From the NCBI RefSeq assembly GCF_049274025.1, contig NZ_JBASRV010000023.1: DNA of 64,000 nt. The stretch is one strand, 5' to 3'. The position numbers and the translations under genes were made by a program. Positions within the stretch are counted from its first letter, which is position 1. Every line of letters begins with the position of its first letter. Shown here in pieces: positions 34,089 to 41,810 of the stretch. The DNA is from Miniphocaeibacter sp012841535. GTDB lineage: Bacteria > Bacillota > Clostridia > Tissierellales > Peptoniphilaceae. A model generated the notes under the pieces. That model searched no databases, was not told where the DNA came from, and was given only the letters and a program-made list of their open reading frames with translations.

Positions 34089-35303
34089 TTAGACAATGTC
34101 TTTAGCACAGGCATTTGCAGAAGCCCATGCCCAATGAAGATTATATCCTCCACAATCTCCATCTATATCCATTATTTCTCCAATAATATATAAATTATCC
34201 TGTATTTTCGACTTCATAGTTTTTGGTTCTATTTCCTTTGTAGAAATTCCGCCACATGTAACTTGACCATCTTTTTCAGATTTATAACCGGTAACTTTTA
34301 AACGCAAATCCTTAATAGTTTTTGAAATTTCAAATATAATTTCCTTTGATAAATTCCCAACTACTATATCGTCTAAATTCAAATATTCTATTAAAGAGCT
34401 AATAACCTTATCGTTAATTGTTCCCACTAAAGCTTGAGATAATTTCTTATAGCTATTTTTTTCAAAATTAGTTTTTAAATAATTATATAACTCATCTTCT
34501 TTTAAATATGGAAGTAAATCTACAGAAATATAAACTTCTTTATTGGCTTTTAACTTTCTTATAGCCTCACCAGATATTTGTAATATTCCCGGTCCTGATA
34601 TTCCATAGTCTGTAAATAATATATCAGAAAATTGCTCCATTGTCTTTTTGTTTTTGTTTATTAAATAAATATAGCCTGGTATTTTTGTTCCATTTATCTT
34701 CTTAAATTCCTTATTTTCCAATTTTAATTGGACAATACCCGGGTGTGTAGGAACAAGGCTATGTCCTATTTTTTCTAGTAACAAATATCCATTACCATCT
34801 GAACCGGATTTGCTCATTGCTTTTCCGCCTGTAGCTACTATTATAAAATCTCCTTCAAATTCTTCATTATTATATAAGATAACCTTAGGTTTCTTTTTAA
34901 AATCTAGCATTTTTATATAACTGTTGTACTTAAACTTAACCCCAAGTTTTTCAGCTTCTAAAACCATTTGTTTCACAACAGAACTAGCCTGTAAACTCAT
35001 AGGATAAATTTTTCCATTTTCCAATTCTAATTCTTTTATTCCAATATCATTAAAAAAATCAATTACTTCATCATAACCAAAGCTTTTTATTGCTGACATT
35101 ACAAATTTAGGATTTTTACCATGATAGTTGCTAAATTCTATATTTCTATTTGTAAAATTACATCTTCCATTTCCTGTAGCGTAGATTTTTTTCATTGGCT
35201 TTTCATTTCTTTCAAAAACCAATACCTCGTGTCCCTTTCTTTTTAAAAGAATACTGGCCATAACTCCTGAAGCACCAGCACCTACTATTATAATTTTAGA
35301 CAT
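34089..35303 (-). CDS. HI0933/YhiN-family FAD-dependent oxidoreductase
   Basis: 404 aa from ATG 35303 (MSKIIIVGAGASGVMASILL), preceded by CGAGGTGTAAAT. An in-frame upstream ATG at 35345 lacks a ribosome site. The N-terminal FAD Rossmann motif GAGASG, the family block KKIYATGNGRCNFTN (about 40-55), and the C-terminal GEIMDIDGDCGGYNLHWAW are all present. These flavoproteins are common and poorly characterised. It lies upstream of the SAF-domain dehydrogenase and the msrC-like gene on the same strand. Confidence 0.92.
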   Translation of the reverse strand: MSKIIIVGAGASGVMASILLKRKGHEVLVFERNEKPMKKIYATGNGRCNFTNRNIEFSNYHGKNPKFVMSAIKSFGYDEVIDFFNDIGIKELELENGKIYPMSLQASSVVKQMVLEAEKLGVKFKYNSYIKMLDFKKKPKVILYNNEEFEGDFIIVATGGKAMSKSGSDGNGYLLLEKIGHSLVPTHPGIVQLKLENKEFKKINGTKIPGYIYLINKNKKTMEQFSDILFTDYGISGPGILQISGEAIRKLKANKEVYISVDLLPYLKEDELYNYLKTNFEKNSYKKLSQALVGTINDKVISSLIEYLNLDDIVVGNLSKEIIFEISKTIKDLRLKVTGYKSEKDGQVTCGGISTKEIEPKTMKSKIQDNLYIIGEIMDIDGDCGGYNLHWAWASANACAKDIV

Positions 35304-35527
35304 ATTTACACCTCGTAATAAATATAATAATATATTTAAAAACATTTATTATATTTCAATTTATATACTTTTGTTTTACACTAAATAAAACTTTTTATTT
35401 TTTAATTTTTTACTACAATATACTTTAACATATTATCTACTTACTTAAAAATAGCAATATTATAAAATTCATCTTCTCTAATTCTCCCCTAACTTATACC
35501 ATAGAATTTAACTTATAAGGTAGGTTA

Positions 35528-35713
35528 GTCATAAAGCAGACTATTTCTTGCCACTTTCTTCGTTCATGGGTAATAGATTGCATTTGACCTACCTACCATT
35601 TACTTCGTAAATTGGGTTAGGTCATAAAGCAGACTATTTCTTGCCACTTTCTTCCTTCGTCGGTAATAGATTGCATTTGACCTACCTGCCATTTACTTTG
35701 TAAATGGGGTTAG
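35528..35713. repeat. Two tandem 93-bp direct repeats, each with an internal hairpin
   Basis: Copies at 35528-35620 and 35621-35713 both start GTCATAAAGCAGACTATTTC and differ at about ten positions. Partial units flank them (ending TAGGTTA on the left and starting GTCATAA at 35714). Within each unit, CCATTTAC and GTAAAT.GG form a stem enclosed by GACCTA / TAGGTC. No ORF is seen. The remaining gap from 35304 to 35527 is AT-rich with nothing recognisable. Confidence 0.85.
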
Positions 35714-35720
35714 GTCATAA

Positions 35721-35759
35721 TGTAACAATTTTGTAACTTTTTTGTAATTTATCTGTAAC
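35721..35759. promoter_or_regulatory. Four TGTAAC-type repeats with exact 11-bp period
   Basis: TGTAAC at 35721, TGTAAC at 35732, TGTAAT at 35743 and TGTAAC at 35754. Read on the other strand this is a series of TTACA units one helix turn apart, like the PhoP/PhoB and other OmpR-family response-regulator boxes (TTHACA with 11-bp period). It lies just upstream of the predicted small RNA promoter. Confidence 0.7.
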
Positions 35760-35792
35760 TACATAATTATATATTTATGCTATTATATATTC

Positions 35793-35898
35793 AGAAGAAA
35801 AGATATAGGTCATTTATTTTGTTCATCCTCCCAAATTATGAACCCTGCGACCTATATATAAAATAAAAAGTCCAGCTAACCACTGGACTTATTTTTTT
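35793..35898 (+). ncRNA. Predicted small RNA with C-rich loop
   Basis: An extended -10 TGCTATTAT (35778-35786) predicts a start near 35793. The RNA would fold into an outer 9-bp stem ATATAGGTC (35803-35811) / GACCTATAT (35849-35857) and an inner 6-bp stem GTTCAT (35821-35826) / ATGAAC (35838-35843). The inner stem displays an 11-nt loop CCTCCCAAATT. A strong terminator AAGTCCAG / CTGGACTT (35868-35890) with T7 follows. No convincing ORF or ribosome site is present. A C-rich exposed loop suits pairing with ribosome sites of target mRNAs. The terminator also serves murE on the other strand. Confidence 0.6.
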
Positions 35899-35936
35899 GC
35901 TTTTATTTAAGTTGTTAAAACAAATAAAGCATTGGA

Positions 35937-37397
35937 TTATTTATTTGCCAATGCTTTGTTTATTTCCTCTATCTCATAATAATATTCTTCTTTTCCATCT
36001 TTTTTTAGGAATCTTTCATTTCCCTTTCCTAAAAAAAGTACTATATTATCTTTATTTGCCATTTTTATTGCTTCTTTTACAGCTTGTCTTCTATCTGGAA
36101 TATAGGTATATTTACCCTTATTTTTATTTATTCCTTTAATTATGGATTTTGAAATATTATCTACATTATCAAAAATTTCATCATCCTTTGTTACTATGGA
36201 AAAATCCGCATATTTTCCAGCTACTTCGCCAATTTTTTCTCTTGCTTCTATATTTCTTGCACCTTGAACTCCAAATAGAACTATTATATCCTTATTGAAA
36301 TTACTTTTAGCAAACTGTAATATTTTCTCAACTGCATCTGGAGTGTGAGCAAAGTCTATTACTAAATTAAGACCCTTGTCGTTTTGAACAACTTCATACC
36401 TGCCCTCCGGTCCTTTAAACTTTCCAATACCCTTTGCTATATTTTCTAAGCTAATACCCATTTCACAAGCTACTGCCATAGCCGATAGGGCGTTATAGAC
36501 ATTAAATAATGCAGAAGTAGGCATTGTTATATCTATTTCTCCTTTAGGAGTGCTAAATATGAATTTAGACTCTGTTACAGACATTTCTATTTTTTTTGCC
36601 ATATAGTCAGCTTCACAGTTAATTCCATATGTCTTTACACTTCTATTATCGTCTTTTAATTCTTGTGCAAGTCTTTTTCCATAACTATCATCTATATTAA
36701 TAATATTTTCTTTAGATGTCATATAAAACAATTTTTTCTTTGCTTTATAATAGTCCTCCATATTATTATGAAGTTCTAAATGCTCTAAAGTTAAGTTTGT
36801 AAAAACACCGTAATCAAACTCTGTATATTTTACCCTGTCTAATTCTAAAGAGTGGGACGATACTTCCATTACACAGTTTTCCACTCCCTTATCTACAAGT
36901 TCCTTAAATATTTTTTGTAATAAATTAGACTCAGGAGTTGTTTTTCCTAATGATTTATTTCCTTCTCTTGTTTTTAATCCAATACTACCTATAGAGGCAG
37001 TGCTACTATTATTGTAATTTAAAATTTCTTCTAACATATAAGTAGCTGTAGTTTTTCCATTTGTACCTGTTATTCCTACCATGTTTAACTTCTTACTTGG
37101 CTCACCAAATAATATAGAAGATAATTCAGAAAGTGCAGTTCTTGTATTATTCATCTTAATATAAGTAATATTATTAGCATATTCTTTTAATTCTGACTGG
37201 TGAAAAATTACTCTACTACCATTATTTATTGCATCATTAATAAATTTATGACCATCTGTAACAAATCCTTTTATAGCAATAAAAGCAGTGTTTTTATCTA
37301 CTTCCTTAGAATTTAAAGAAATGTACTCTATATTTATAGTTATATCACCTTTTATCTTCTCGGTTTTAACACGGCTTATTAATTCTCCTACTAACAT
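35937..37397 (-). CDS. murE: MurE-type UDP-MurNAc-tripeptide ligase
   Basis: 486 aa. Adds the third amino acid to UDP-MurNAc-L-Ala-D-Glu in the cytoplasm. The ATP loop GITGTNGKTTATYM (about 110), the carbamylated-Lys region YYKAKKKLF, EGRYEVV and DFAHTPDAVEK are normal. The C-terminal specificity loop is unusual. It reads VTKDDEIFD where meso-DAP enzymes have DNPR, and GVQGARNIEAREKIG where GCGGDRD is usual. A diamino acid other than meso-DAP (Lys or Orn) is therefore likely. It follows the threonine ammonia-lyase gene by 8 bp. ATG after AGGGGGATTA. Confidence 0.85.
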   Translation of the reverse strand: MLVGELISRVKTEKIKGDITINIEYISLNSKEVDKNTAFIAIKGFVTDGHKFINDAINNGSRVIFHQSELKEYANNITYIKMNNTRTALSELSSILFGEPSKKLNMVGITGTNGKTTATYMLEEILNYNNSSTASIGSIGLKTREGNKSLGKTTPESNLLQKIFKELVDKGVENCVMEVSSHSLELDRVKYTEFDYGVFTNLTLEHLELHNNMEDYYKAKKKLFYMTSKENIINIDDSYGKRLAQELKDDNRSVKTYGINCEADYMAKKIEMSVTESKFIFSTPKGEIDITMPTSALFNVYNALSAMAVACEMGISLENIAKGIGKFKGPEGRYEVVQNDKGLNLVIDFAHTPDAVEKILQFAKSNFNKDIIVLFGVQGARNIEAREKIGEVAGKYADFSIVTKDDEIFDNVDNISKSIIKGINKNKGKYTYIPDRRQAVKEAIKMANKDNIVLFLGKGNERFLKKDGKEEYYYEIEEINKALANK

Positions 37398-37405
37398 TAA
37401 TCCCC

Positions 37406-38632
37406 CTAGCTGGTTCTTTTTACTTTATAGCCTTCATCATAAAGTCTTTCAATTATTTTATTTATATGATCGTGACCATTAGCTTCAACTTGTACTTGTA
37501 AAACAACATCTGTTAGTCTATCTGCTGTTTTAAATTGATCATGAGATACTTCTACAACGTTAGCACTCATTTCAGCTAAAATTCTTGCTATATTTAAAAG
37601 CTCCCCAGGTCTATCTGGTAACAATACTGTAAAACCAAATAATCTACCTTTAGATACAAGACCTTTTTGAACCATAGTCGAAATAGTCACCATATCTATA
37701 TTACCACCACTAATTACACATGCAACCTTTTTGTTCCAAACCTTAAGTTTTTTTGCAGCAGCAACAGACATAGCTCCTGAAGACTCAGCCATTAATTTAT
37801 GGGTTTCCATTATTTCAATAAAGCTTTCCATTATTTCATAATCTGTTACAGAAATTATTTCATCAACATAATTTCTAACTAATTCATAGGTTATTTTTCC
37901 CGGCTCTTTAACAGCTACACCATCTGCTATTGTGTCTACATTGTCTAAACATATAATATGGCCATCTTCCATTGAGCAAGTCATGGACTTAGCTCCTTCT
38001 GGCTCAACTCCTATTATTTTTATATTAGGGTTAATTTGTTTGGCAGCAACTGCTACTCCAGAAATTAATCCACCGCCACCAATTGGAACAATAATTATAT
38101 CTATATCAGGTTGTTCTTTAAGTATTTCTAGAGAAATTGTCCCTTGTCCTTCTATAACATCTAAATCATCAAAAGGATGTACAAATTCCAAATTCTTTTC
38201 TTTAGCAATTTCTTCTGCTTTATGAAATGCTTCATCAAAATTAGTTCCATATAATAATACATTTACACCATATTTTCTAGTTCCCTCAACTTTAATAAGG
38301 GGAGTTGTAGATGGCATTACTATAGTTGCACTTGCTCCAGCTTCTTTTGCAGAATAGGCAACTCCTTGAGCATGATTTCCAGCTGAAGCTGAAATTAGTC
38401 CCTTAGTCTTTTGCTCCTCAGTCATTTTAGAAATTTTATTATAAGCTCCTCTTATTTTAAATGCCCCTGTAACTTGTAAGTTTTCAGGTTTTAAGTAAAT
38501 ATGATTACCAAAAATATTTGAAAAAGCATCGCTATATATTAATCTTGTTGGATTCGTCTTATTATTTAGCCTTTCTTTAGCTCCTTTAAAATCCAATTGT
38601 TCTACCCATTTATCTAAATTTTCACAGGTCAT
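37406..38632 (-). CDS. ilvA: Threonine ammonia-lyase (PLP enzyme with ACT domain)
   Basis: Deaminates threonine to 2-oxobutyrate. ATG at 38632 follows GGAGGAAGAA, and an in-frame TTG at 38644 overlaps that site. The PLP lysine lies in GAFKIRGAYNKI (about 60), the glycine-rich phosphate loop is IGGGGLISG, and a C-terminal ACT domain (about 330-405, LPDRPGELLNIARIL) is present. The single ACT domain and 408 aa fit the short biosynthetic/catabolic type found in anaerobes (IlvA/TdcB). It is upstream of murE in the same orientation. No other ilv gene is in the window. Confidence 0.93.
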   Translation of the reverse strand: MTCENLDKWVEQLDFKGAKERLNNKTNPTRLIYSDAFSNIFGNHIYLKPENLQVTGAFKIRGAYNKISKMTEEQKTKGLISASAGNHAQGVAYSAKEAGASATIVMPSTTPLIKVEGTRKYGVNVLLYGTNFDEAFHKAEEIAKEKNLEFVHPFDDLDVIEGQGTISLEILKEQPDIDIIIVPIGGGGLISGVAVAAKQINPNIKIIGVEPEGAKSMTCSMEDGHIICLDNVDTIADGVAVKEPGKITYELVRNYVDEIISVTDYEIMESFIEIMETHKLMAESSGAMSVAAAKKLKVWNKKVACVISGGNIDMVTISTMVQKGLVSKGRLFGFTVLLPDRPGELLNIARILAEMSANVVEVSHDQFKTADRLTDVVLQVQVEANGHDHINKIIERLYDEGYKVKRTS

Positions 38633-38789
38633 TTCTTCCTCCAATTATCTTTTCTTAAATAATCATTATATCATTTTTCTTTACTTATTTAAACTATTTA
38701 CTATAATTATATTAATTTTTTTATATTTATACTGAATAATTTTTTTTATTATGGGTATTTATCAATTGTGACATAAAAGGGGTGAAAAT

Positions 38790-39035
38790 ATGACAAAATT
38801 AGAATTATTCTATAAAGACGTTTGTCCTTACTGTCAAAAGGTTTTTAGATTTATTGACAAATATGAATTAAGGGACAAAATTACTTTTACAAATATAAGT
38901 TCAAATCCTGCCGATAAGGATAGATTAATAGAAGTAGGTGGCTCTGTACAAGTACCTTGTTTATTTATAGATGACAAACCTATGTATGAATCAAGTGATA
39001 TTATTGAATATTTAAAAAATAATTTTGTAAAATAA
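38790..39035 (+). CDS. Glutaredoxin-like protein, CPYC active site
   Basis: 81 aa thioredoxin-fold protein with the dithiol motif VCPYCQKV at residues 11-18, the cis-Pro motif QVPCLFIDDKPMYESSDII and the usual glutaredoxin/GST-N length. It would reduce small-molecule or protein disulfides. ATG follows AAGGGGTGAAAAT. It is the first of two tandem paralogues (22 bp apart). Confidence 0.92.
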   Translation: MTKLELFYKDVCPYCQKVFRFIDKYELRDKITFTNISSNPADKDRLIEVGGSVQVPCLFIDDKPMYESSDIIEYLKNNFVK

Positions 39036-39057
39036 TCTTTTTATAAGGAGATTAATA

Positions 39058-39300
39058 TTGATAAAATTAGAATTATATTATAAAAGTACCTGTCCTTTTT
39101 CTAGAAAGGTTTTAAATTTTATTGAAGAAAATAATATTAAAGATAAAATTGTTTTCAAAGATATTGATTTAAATGAATACGATAGGGAAACATTAGAAAA
39201 AGTTGGTGGGAAAGTTCAAGTACCTTGTCTGTTCATAGATGGAAAACCAATGTATGAATCAGATGAAATAATTAACTTTTTAAAGGAAAATACACTTTAA
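39058..39300 (+). CDS. Glutaredoxin-like protein, CPFS (monothiol) active site
   Basis: 80 aa paralogue of the preceding protein. The second active-site Cys is replaced by Ser (TCPFSRKV), so it is a monothiol type. The rest (QVPCLFIDGKPMYESDEII) is nearly identical to its neighbour. The start is TTG at 39058, 7 bases after AAGGAG, and no ATG is placed well. The pair forms a two-gene operon closed by the terminator at 39334. Confidence 0.9.
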   Translation: MIKLELYYKSTCPFSRKVLNFIEENNIKDKIVFKDIDLNEYDRETLEKVGGKVQVPCLFIDGKPMYESDEIINFLKENTL

Positions 39301-39333
39301 AAATAGATAATGAACTTAAAATATCAATATAGA

Positions 39334-39368
39334 AATAGACATGGAATAAAAAACATGTCTATTTTTTT
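39334..39368 (+). terminator. Intrinsic terminator after the glutaredoxin pair
   Basis: Perfect stem AATAGACATG (39334-39343) / CATGTCTATT (39354-39363), then a run of T. Confidence 0.9.
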
Positions 39369-39640
39369 AATATTAATGAAAAAAATTATTTTTTATGTTT
39401 AAAATATTTTTTCTGGGTATATATTAAATATAAATTATAATTTTATTTATGACCTACCAACTAAAACTTAAAAATATAAATTAAACGGTGGTTTTATATG
39501 AGATGTCATATTTAATCTATTATATAATTTATATTCTATTATAAAATTATAATTAAAAAATAGATAATCTAAGGTTATTATAAATAACAAGAGATTAAGT
39601 AACAAAGAAATACAAATAAACAAGAAGGGAAATGATAATT

Positions 39641-39682
39641 ATGATGGAGCCTAAAACAGATCGTTGGTACAGTCATACTTAA
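39641..39682 (+). CDS. Isolated 13-codon ORF, MMEPKTDRWYSHT
   Basis: ATG at 39641 (also 39644, and in-frame 39632) opens MMEPKTDRWYSHT, ending TAA at 39680-39682. AGAAGGG (39623-39629) lies about 11 bases before it. A strong terminator begins immediately at the stop, so the unit looks like a complete tiny gene rather than a fragment. The peptide is polar, with Trp-Tyr-His near the C-terminus. It has no signal sequence and is not a family I recognise. The upstream 39369-39620 stretch is very AT-rich, with several TATAAT-like sequences but no clear -35. Confidence 0.5.
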   Translation: MMEPKTDRWYSHT

Positions 39683-39722
39683 AAGAGATTCTAGCTTATT
39701 AAAGTTATAGAATCTCTTTTTT
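39683..39722 (+). terminator. Strong terminator directly after the 13-codon ORF
   Basis: Perfect 11-bp stem AAGAGATTCTA (39683-39693) / TAGAATCTCTT (39708-39718), followed by TTTTTTG. The stem starts one base after the stop codon. Confidence 0.9.
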
Positions 39723-39864
39723 GTTTCCTAAATTTAATATTCTTATCCTTAATTTCCAAGAAATATAAGATATGATTATTTGTAAACACAACAAGCTCTA
39801 ATTAGTATTTTGTAGTGAATTATTGTATCAGAAAATGCTTCTTATGTCTTTTTTTAATAAAAAA

Positions 39865-39950
39865 TGGTATTGGAGAAGATTTTCATTTTCCTTCACCAAC
39901 ACCATAAATTATAGGACATAAAAAACCCTAGTAGAAAATCTACTAGGATT
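39865..39950 (-). terminator. Tandem terminators after the CWB2-3D gene
   Basis: First, CCTAGTAGA (39927-39935) / TCTACTAGG (39939-39947) is followed on the minus strand by TTTTTTATG. About 20 bases further, TGGTATTGGAGAAG (39865-39878) / CTTCACCAACACCA (39891-39904) forms a 14-position stem with two G-T pairs and a T6 run. Confidence 0.8.
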
Positions 39951-39954
39951 TAAA

Positions 39955-41535
39955 TTAATCTAATACATATAATTTTACTGTTTTTCTACCCCATTCATAA
40001 CATCTACTAACTGAATCAAAGTGAACATCAATTTTATTTCCTTTTATTGCTCCACCTGTATCTCCAGCTACAGCGTATCCATATCCTTCAACATAAACCT
40101 TAGTACCTAAAGGAATTACATTTCTATCAACTGCTATTACATTAGGATTTTGACTTAAATCAATTCCTGATGCAGTCTTATTTGATAGGCCAGCTTCATT
40201 TCTACTATAAGCTGTTGCTGTAACAGTCATAACTTTTGAGTAAGAAAAATCTTGACTATCGCCATTTACACTTGATTCTTGTTTTGGTGTTTCTTTTGGA
40301 GTTTCCTTAGCTATTTCTGAATCTGAAAGGTATTTTGCACTTACATATGCTGTTTTGCCATTGTAGTCAAATTTTAACCATCCATCTTCCTCAACGCCTG
40401 TTACCTTATCTCCTTTTGAGAAAGTACCAAGTATTGAATGACTTGTTCCTGCTCCTGTTCTAATATTTAAACTTTGTGTTACCCAAGCAGTTCTTTCAGT
40501 TCCTTGAGCTATATTATAAACAACTTTTCCACTAGCATCTTTTATGCCTAATTCTAGTTGATTATTGTTTAATAAAGTTCTTATAAACTGTTTCATATAT
40601 GAATAAGAAACTGTTTCTGTAGAAACTGCATAAAGATTGTCTATTCCTTCTATATTTGCAACTTTTTCACTTACAGTAGAATTATCAACTAATACTACTG
40701 GAGCTTCTAAACTTGAAGCAAGTGATGATGCTAAAATTGAATCTTTATAATTTTCTCCATTAGCTAATACCAATGTATTAAATGAACCATATCTTTCACT
40801 TATTTTTAAAGAAGTTTCATGTCTGTTAGAACCTGCTAATGTATTGTTTTTTATTTCCTTAACATTTTTATCTGCAATGTTATAAATTTCTTCCTTAATA
40901 TTTTGTGGTAATGAACCTTCTCCACCAACAAAATATATATTAGAATCTTTATTTTCTTTAATATAGTCTTTTGTAACTTCAGGAACAAGCTTAGCATCTA
41001 CTAAAAGAATAGTCATGTCATTTTTAACTGCTAATGAAGTTGCTGCTAAAGAATCTGCTAAAGCATTTCCATTAGTAATTATTATGTCCCTTTTACCTTC
41101 TAACTTATCTGCTATTTTAACAGCTGTTTCATATCTGTCAGCTCCATAAATCCTACCTTTGTAGTTTTCTAATTCAGACACTACAGACTCAGGAATAATT
41201 TCCTGTCCACCAATAGCATAAACATTTTTAGCTTCCTTTACTATTGATAAGGAACTTTCAGATAATTTTCCTTCTTCTAAAAATACTATTGCCCCATTAT
41301 TTTCCCCTGATAAAACTCCTCCTGGAATTCCATCAATTAATTCTTCTGAACTTAATATATAAACATTTTCTGCTTTTTTTCCATTAAATCTAGCTACCTG
41401 ATTAACTGTACTTGATAAGCTACTATTGTTAATATTTACTGCATTAAAACCTTCATTTGCTAAACTAGGAGTTAATGAAGAAAATATTACAGAGCCTATA
41501 ACTAATCCGGAAACTAACTTCTTTTTAATACTCAA
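39955..41535 (-). CDS. Surface protein with CWB2 repeats, SH3 domain and 3D (lytic) domain
   Basis: 526 aa secreted protein. Signal peptide (about 1-27), three cell-wall-binding type 2 repeats (about 40-315; YGADRYETAVKIA, LAGSNRHETSLKI are typical), a bacterial SH3 domain (about 350-405, LNIRTGAGTSHSILG), and a C-terminal 3D domain (about 435-526, VTATAYSRNEAG and AGDTGGAIKGNKIDVHF) with the conserved aspartates of muralytic enzymes. It probably attaches through anionic wall polymer and cleaves peptidoglycan. The start is TTG, 7 bases after AAGGAG. A strong promoter and TTACA-type repeats lie upstream. Confidence 0.92.
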   Translation of the reverse strand: MSIKKKLVSGLVIGSVIFSSLTPSLANEGFNAVNINNSSLSSTVNQVARFNGKKAENVYILSSEELIDGIPGGVLSGENNGAIVFLEEGKLSESSLSIVKEAKNVYAIGGQEIIPESVVSELENYKGRIYGADRYETAVKIADKLEGKRDIIITNGNALADSLAATSLAVKNDMTILLVDAKLVPEVTKDYIKENKDSNIYFVGGEGSLPQNIKEEIYNIADKNVKEIKNNTLAGSNRHETSLKISERYGSFNTLVLANGENYKDSILASSLASSLEAPVVLVDNSTVSEKVANIEGIDNLYAVSTETVSYSYMKQFIRTLLNNNQLELGIKDASGKVVYNIAQGTERTAWVTQSLNIRTGAGTSHSILGTFSKGDKVTGVEEDGWLKFDYNGKTAYVSAKYLSDSEIAKETPKETPKQESSVNGDSQDFSYSKVMTVTATAYSRNEAGLSNKTASGIDLSQNPNVIAVDRNVIPLGTKVYVEGYGYAVAGDTGGAIKGNKIDVHFDSVSRCYEWGRKTVKLYVLD

Positions 41536-41565
41536 AATATTTCTCCTTAATTTTATTACAAATTT

Positions 41566-41594
41566 TGTAACCTTTTTGTAACTATTTCTGTTAC
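41566..41594. promoter_or_regulatory. TGTAAC repeats in the CWB2-3D leader
   Basis: TGTAAC at 41566 and 41577 (11 bp apart), with TGTTAC at 41589. On the transcribed minus strand these are TTACA units immediately after the predicted start site, a position that suggests repression. They match the array at 35721-35759. Confidence 0.55.
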
Positions 41595-41601
41595 GCTAAT
41601 T

Positions 41602-41630
41602 ATTTTAGCCCATAGAAAAAATAGTGTCAA
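41602..41630 (-). promoter_or_regulatory. Promoter of the CWB2-3D gene
   Basis: Minus-strand -35 TTGACA (41630-41625) and -10 TAAAAT (41607-41602), 17 bp apart. Start near 41595. Confidence 0.8.
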
Positions 41631-41706
41631 TTCAAAGTTGAATATTTTTGAGTTTTTTGTTTAAAAATGCTGATTTTTAACAGATAAATTAAATTTATTT
41701 AAATTT

Positions 41707-41723
41707 TGTAACTTTTTTGTAAC
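41707..41723. promoter_or_regulatory. Second pair of TGTAAC repeats upstream of the CWB2-3D promoter
   Basis: TGTAAC at 41707 and 41718, exactly 11 bp apart, about 80 bp upstream of the -35 element. A third pair, TGTTAC 41809 and TGTAAT 41820, lies at the end of the SRPBCC gene with the same period. Confidence 0.55.
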
Positions 41724-41810
41724 CTATTGCCTCTTTAAATCTGTATTTTTCAATGATTAGAAATCCCTATAAAAAACATATAAATTTCCCAAATGATTTA
41801 AGGCTTTTTG

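Noticed and set aside
35528..35713. CRISPR array or phage attachment site
   Set aside because: Only two contiguous 93-bp copies without spacers, no cas genes and no integrase nearby.
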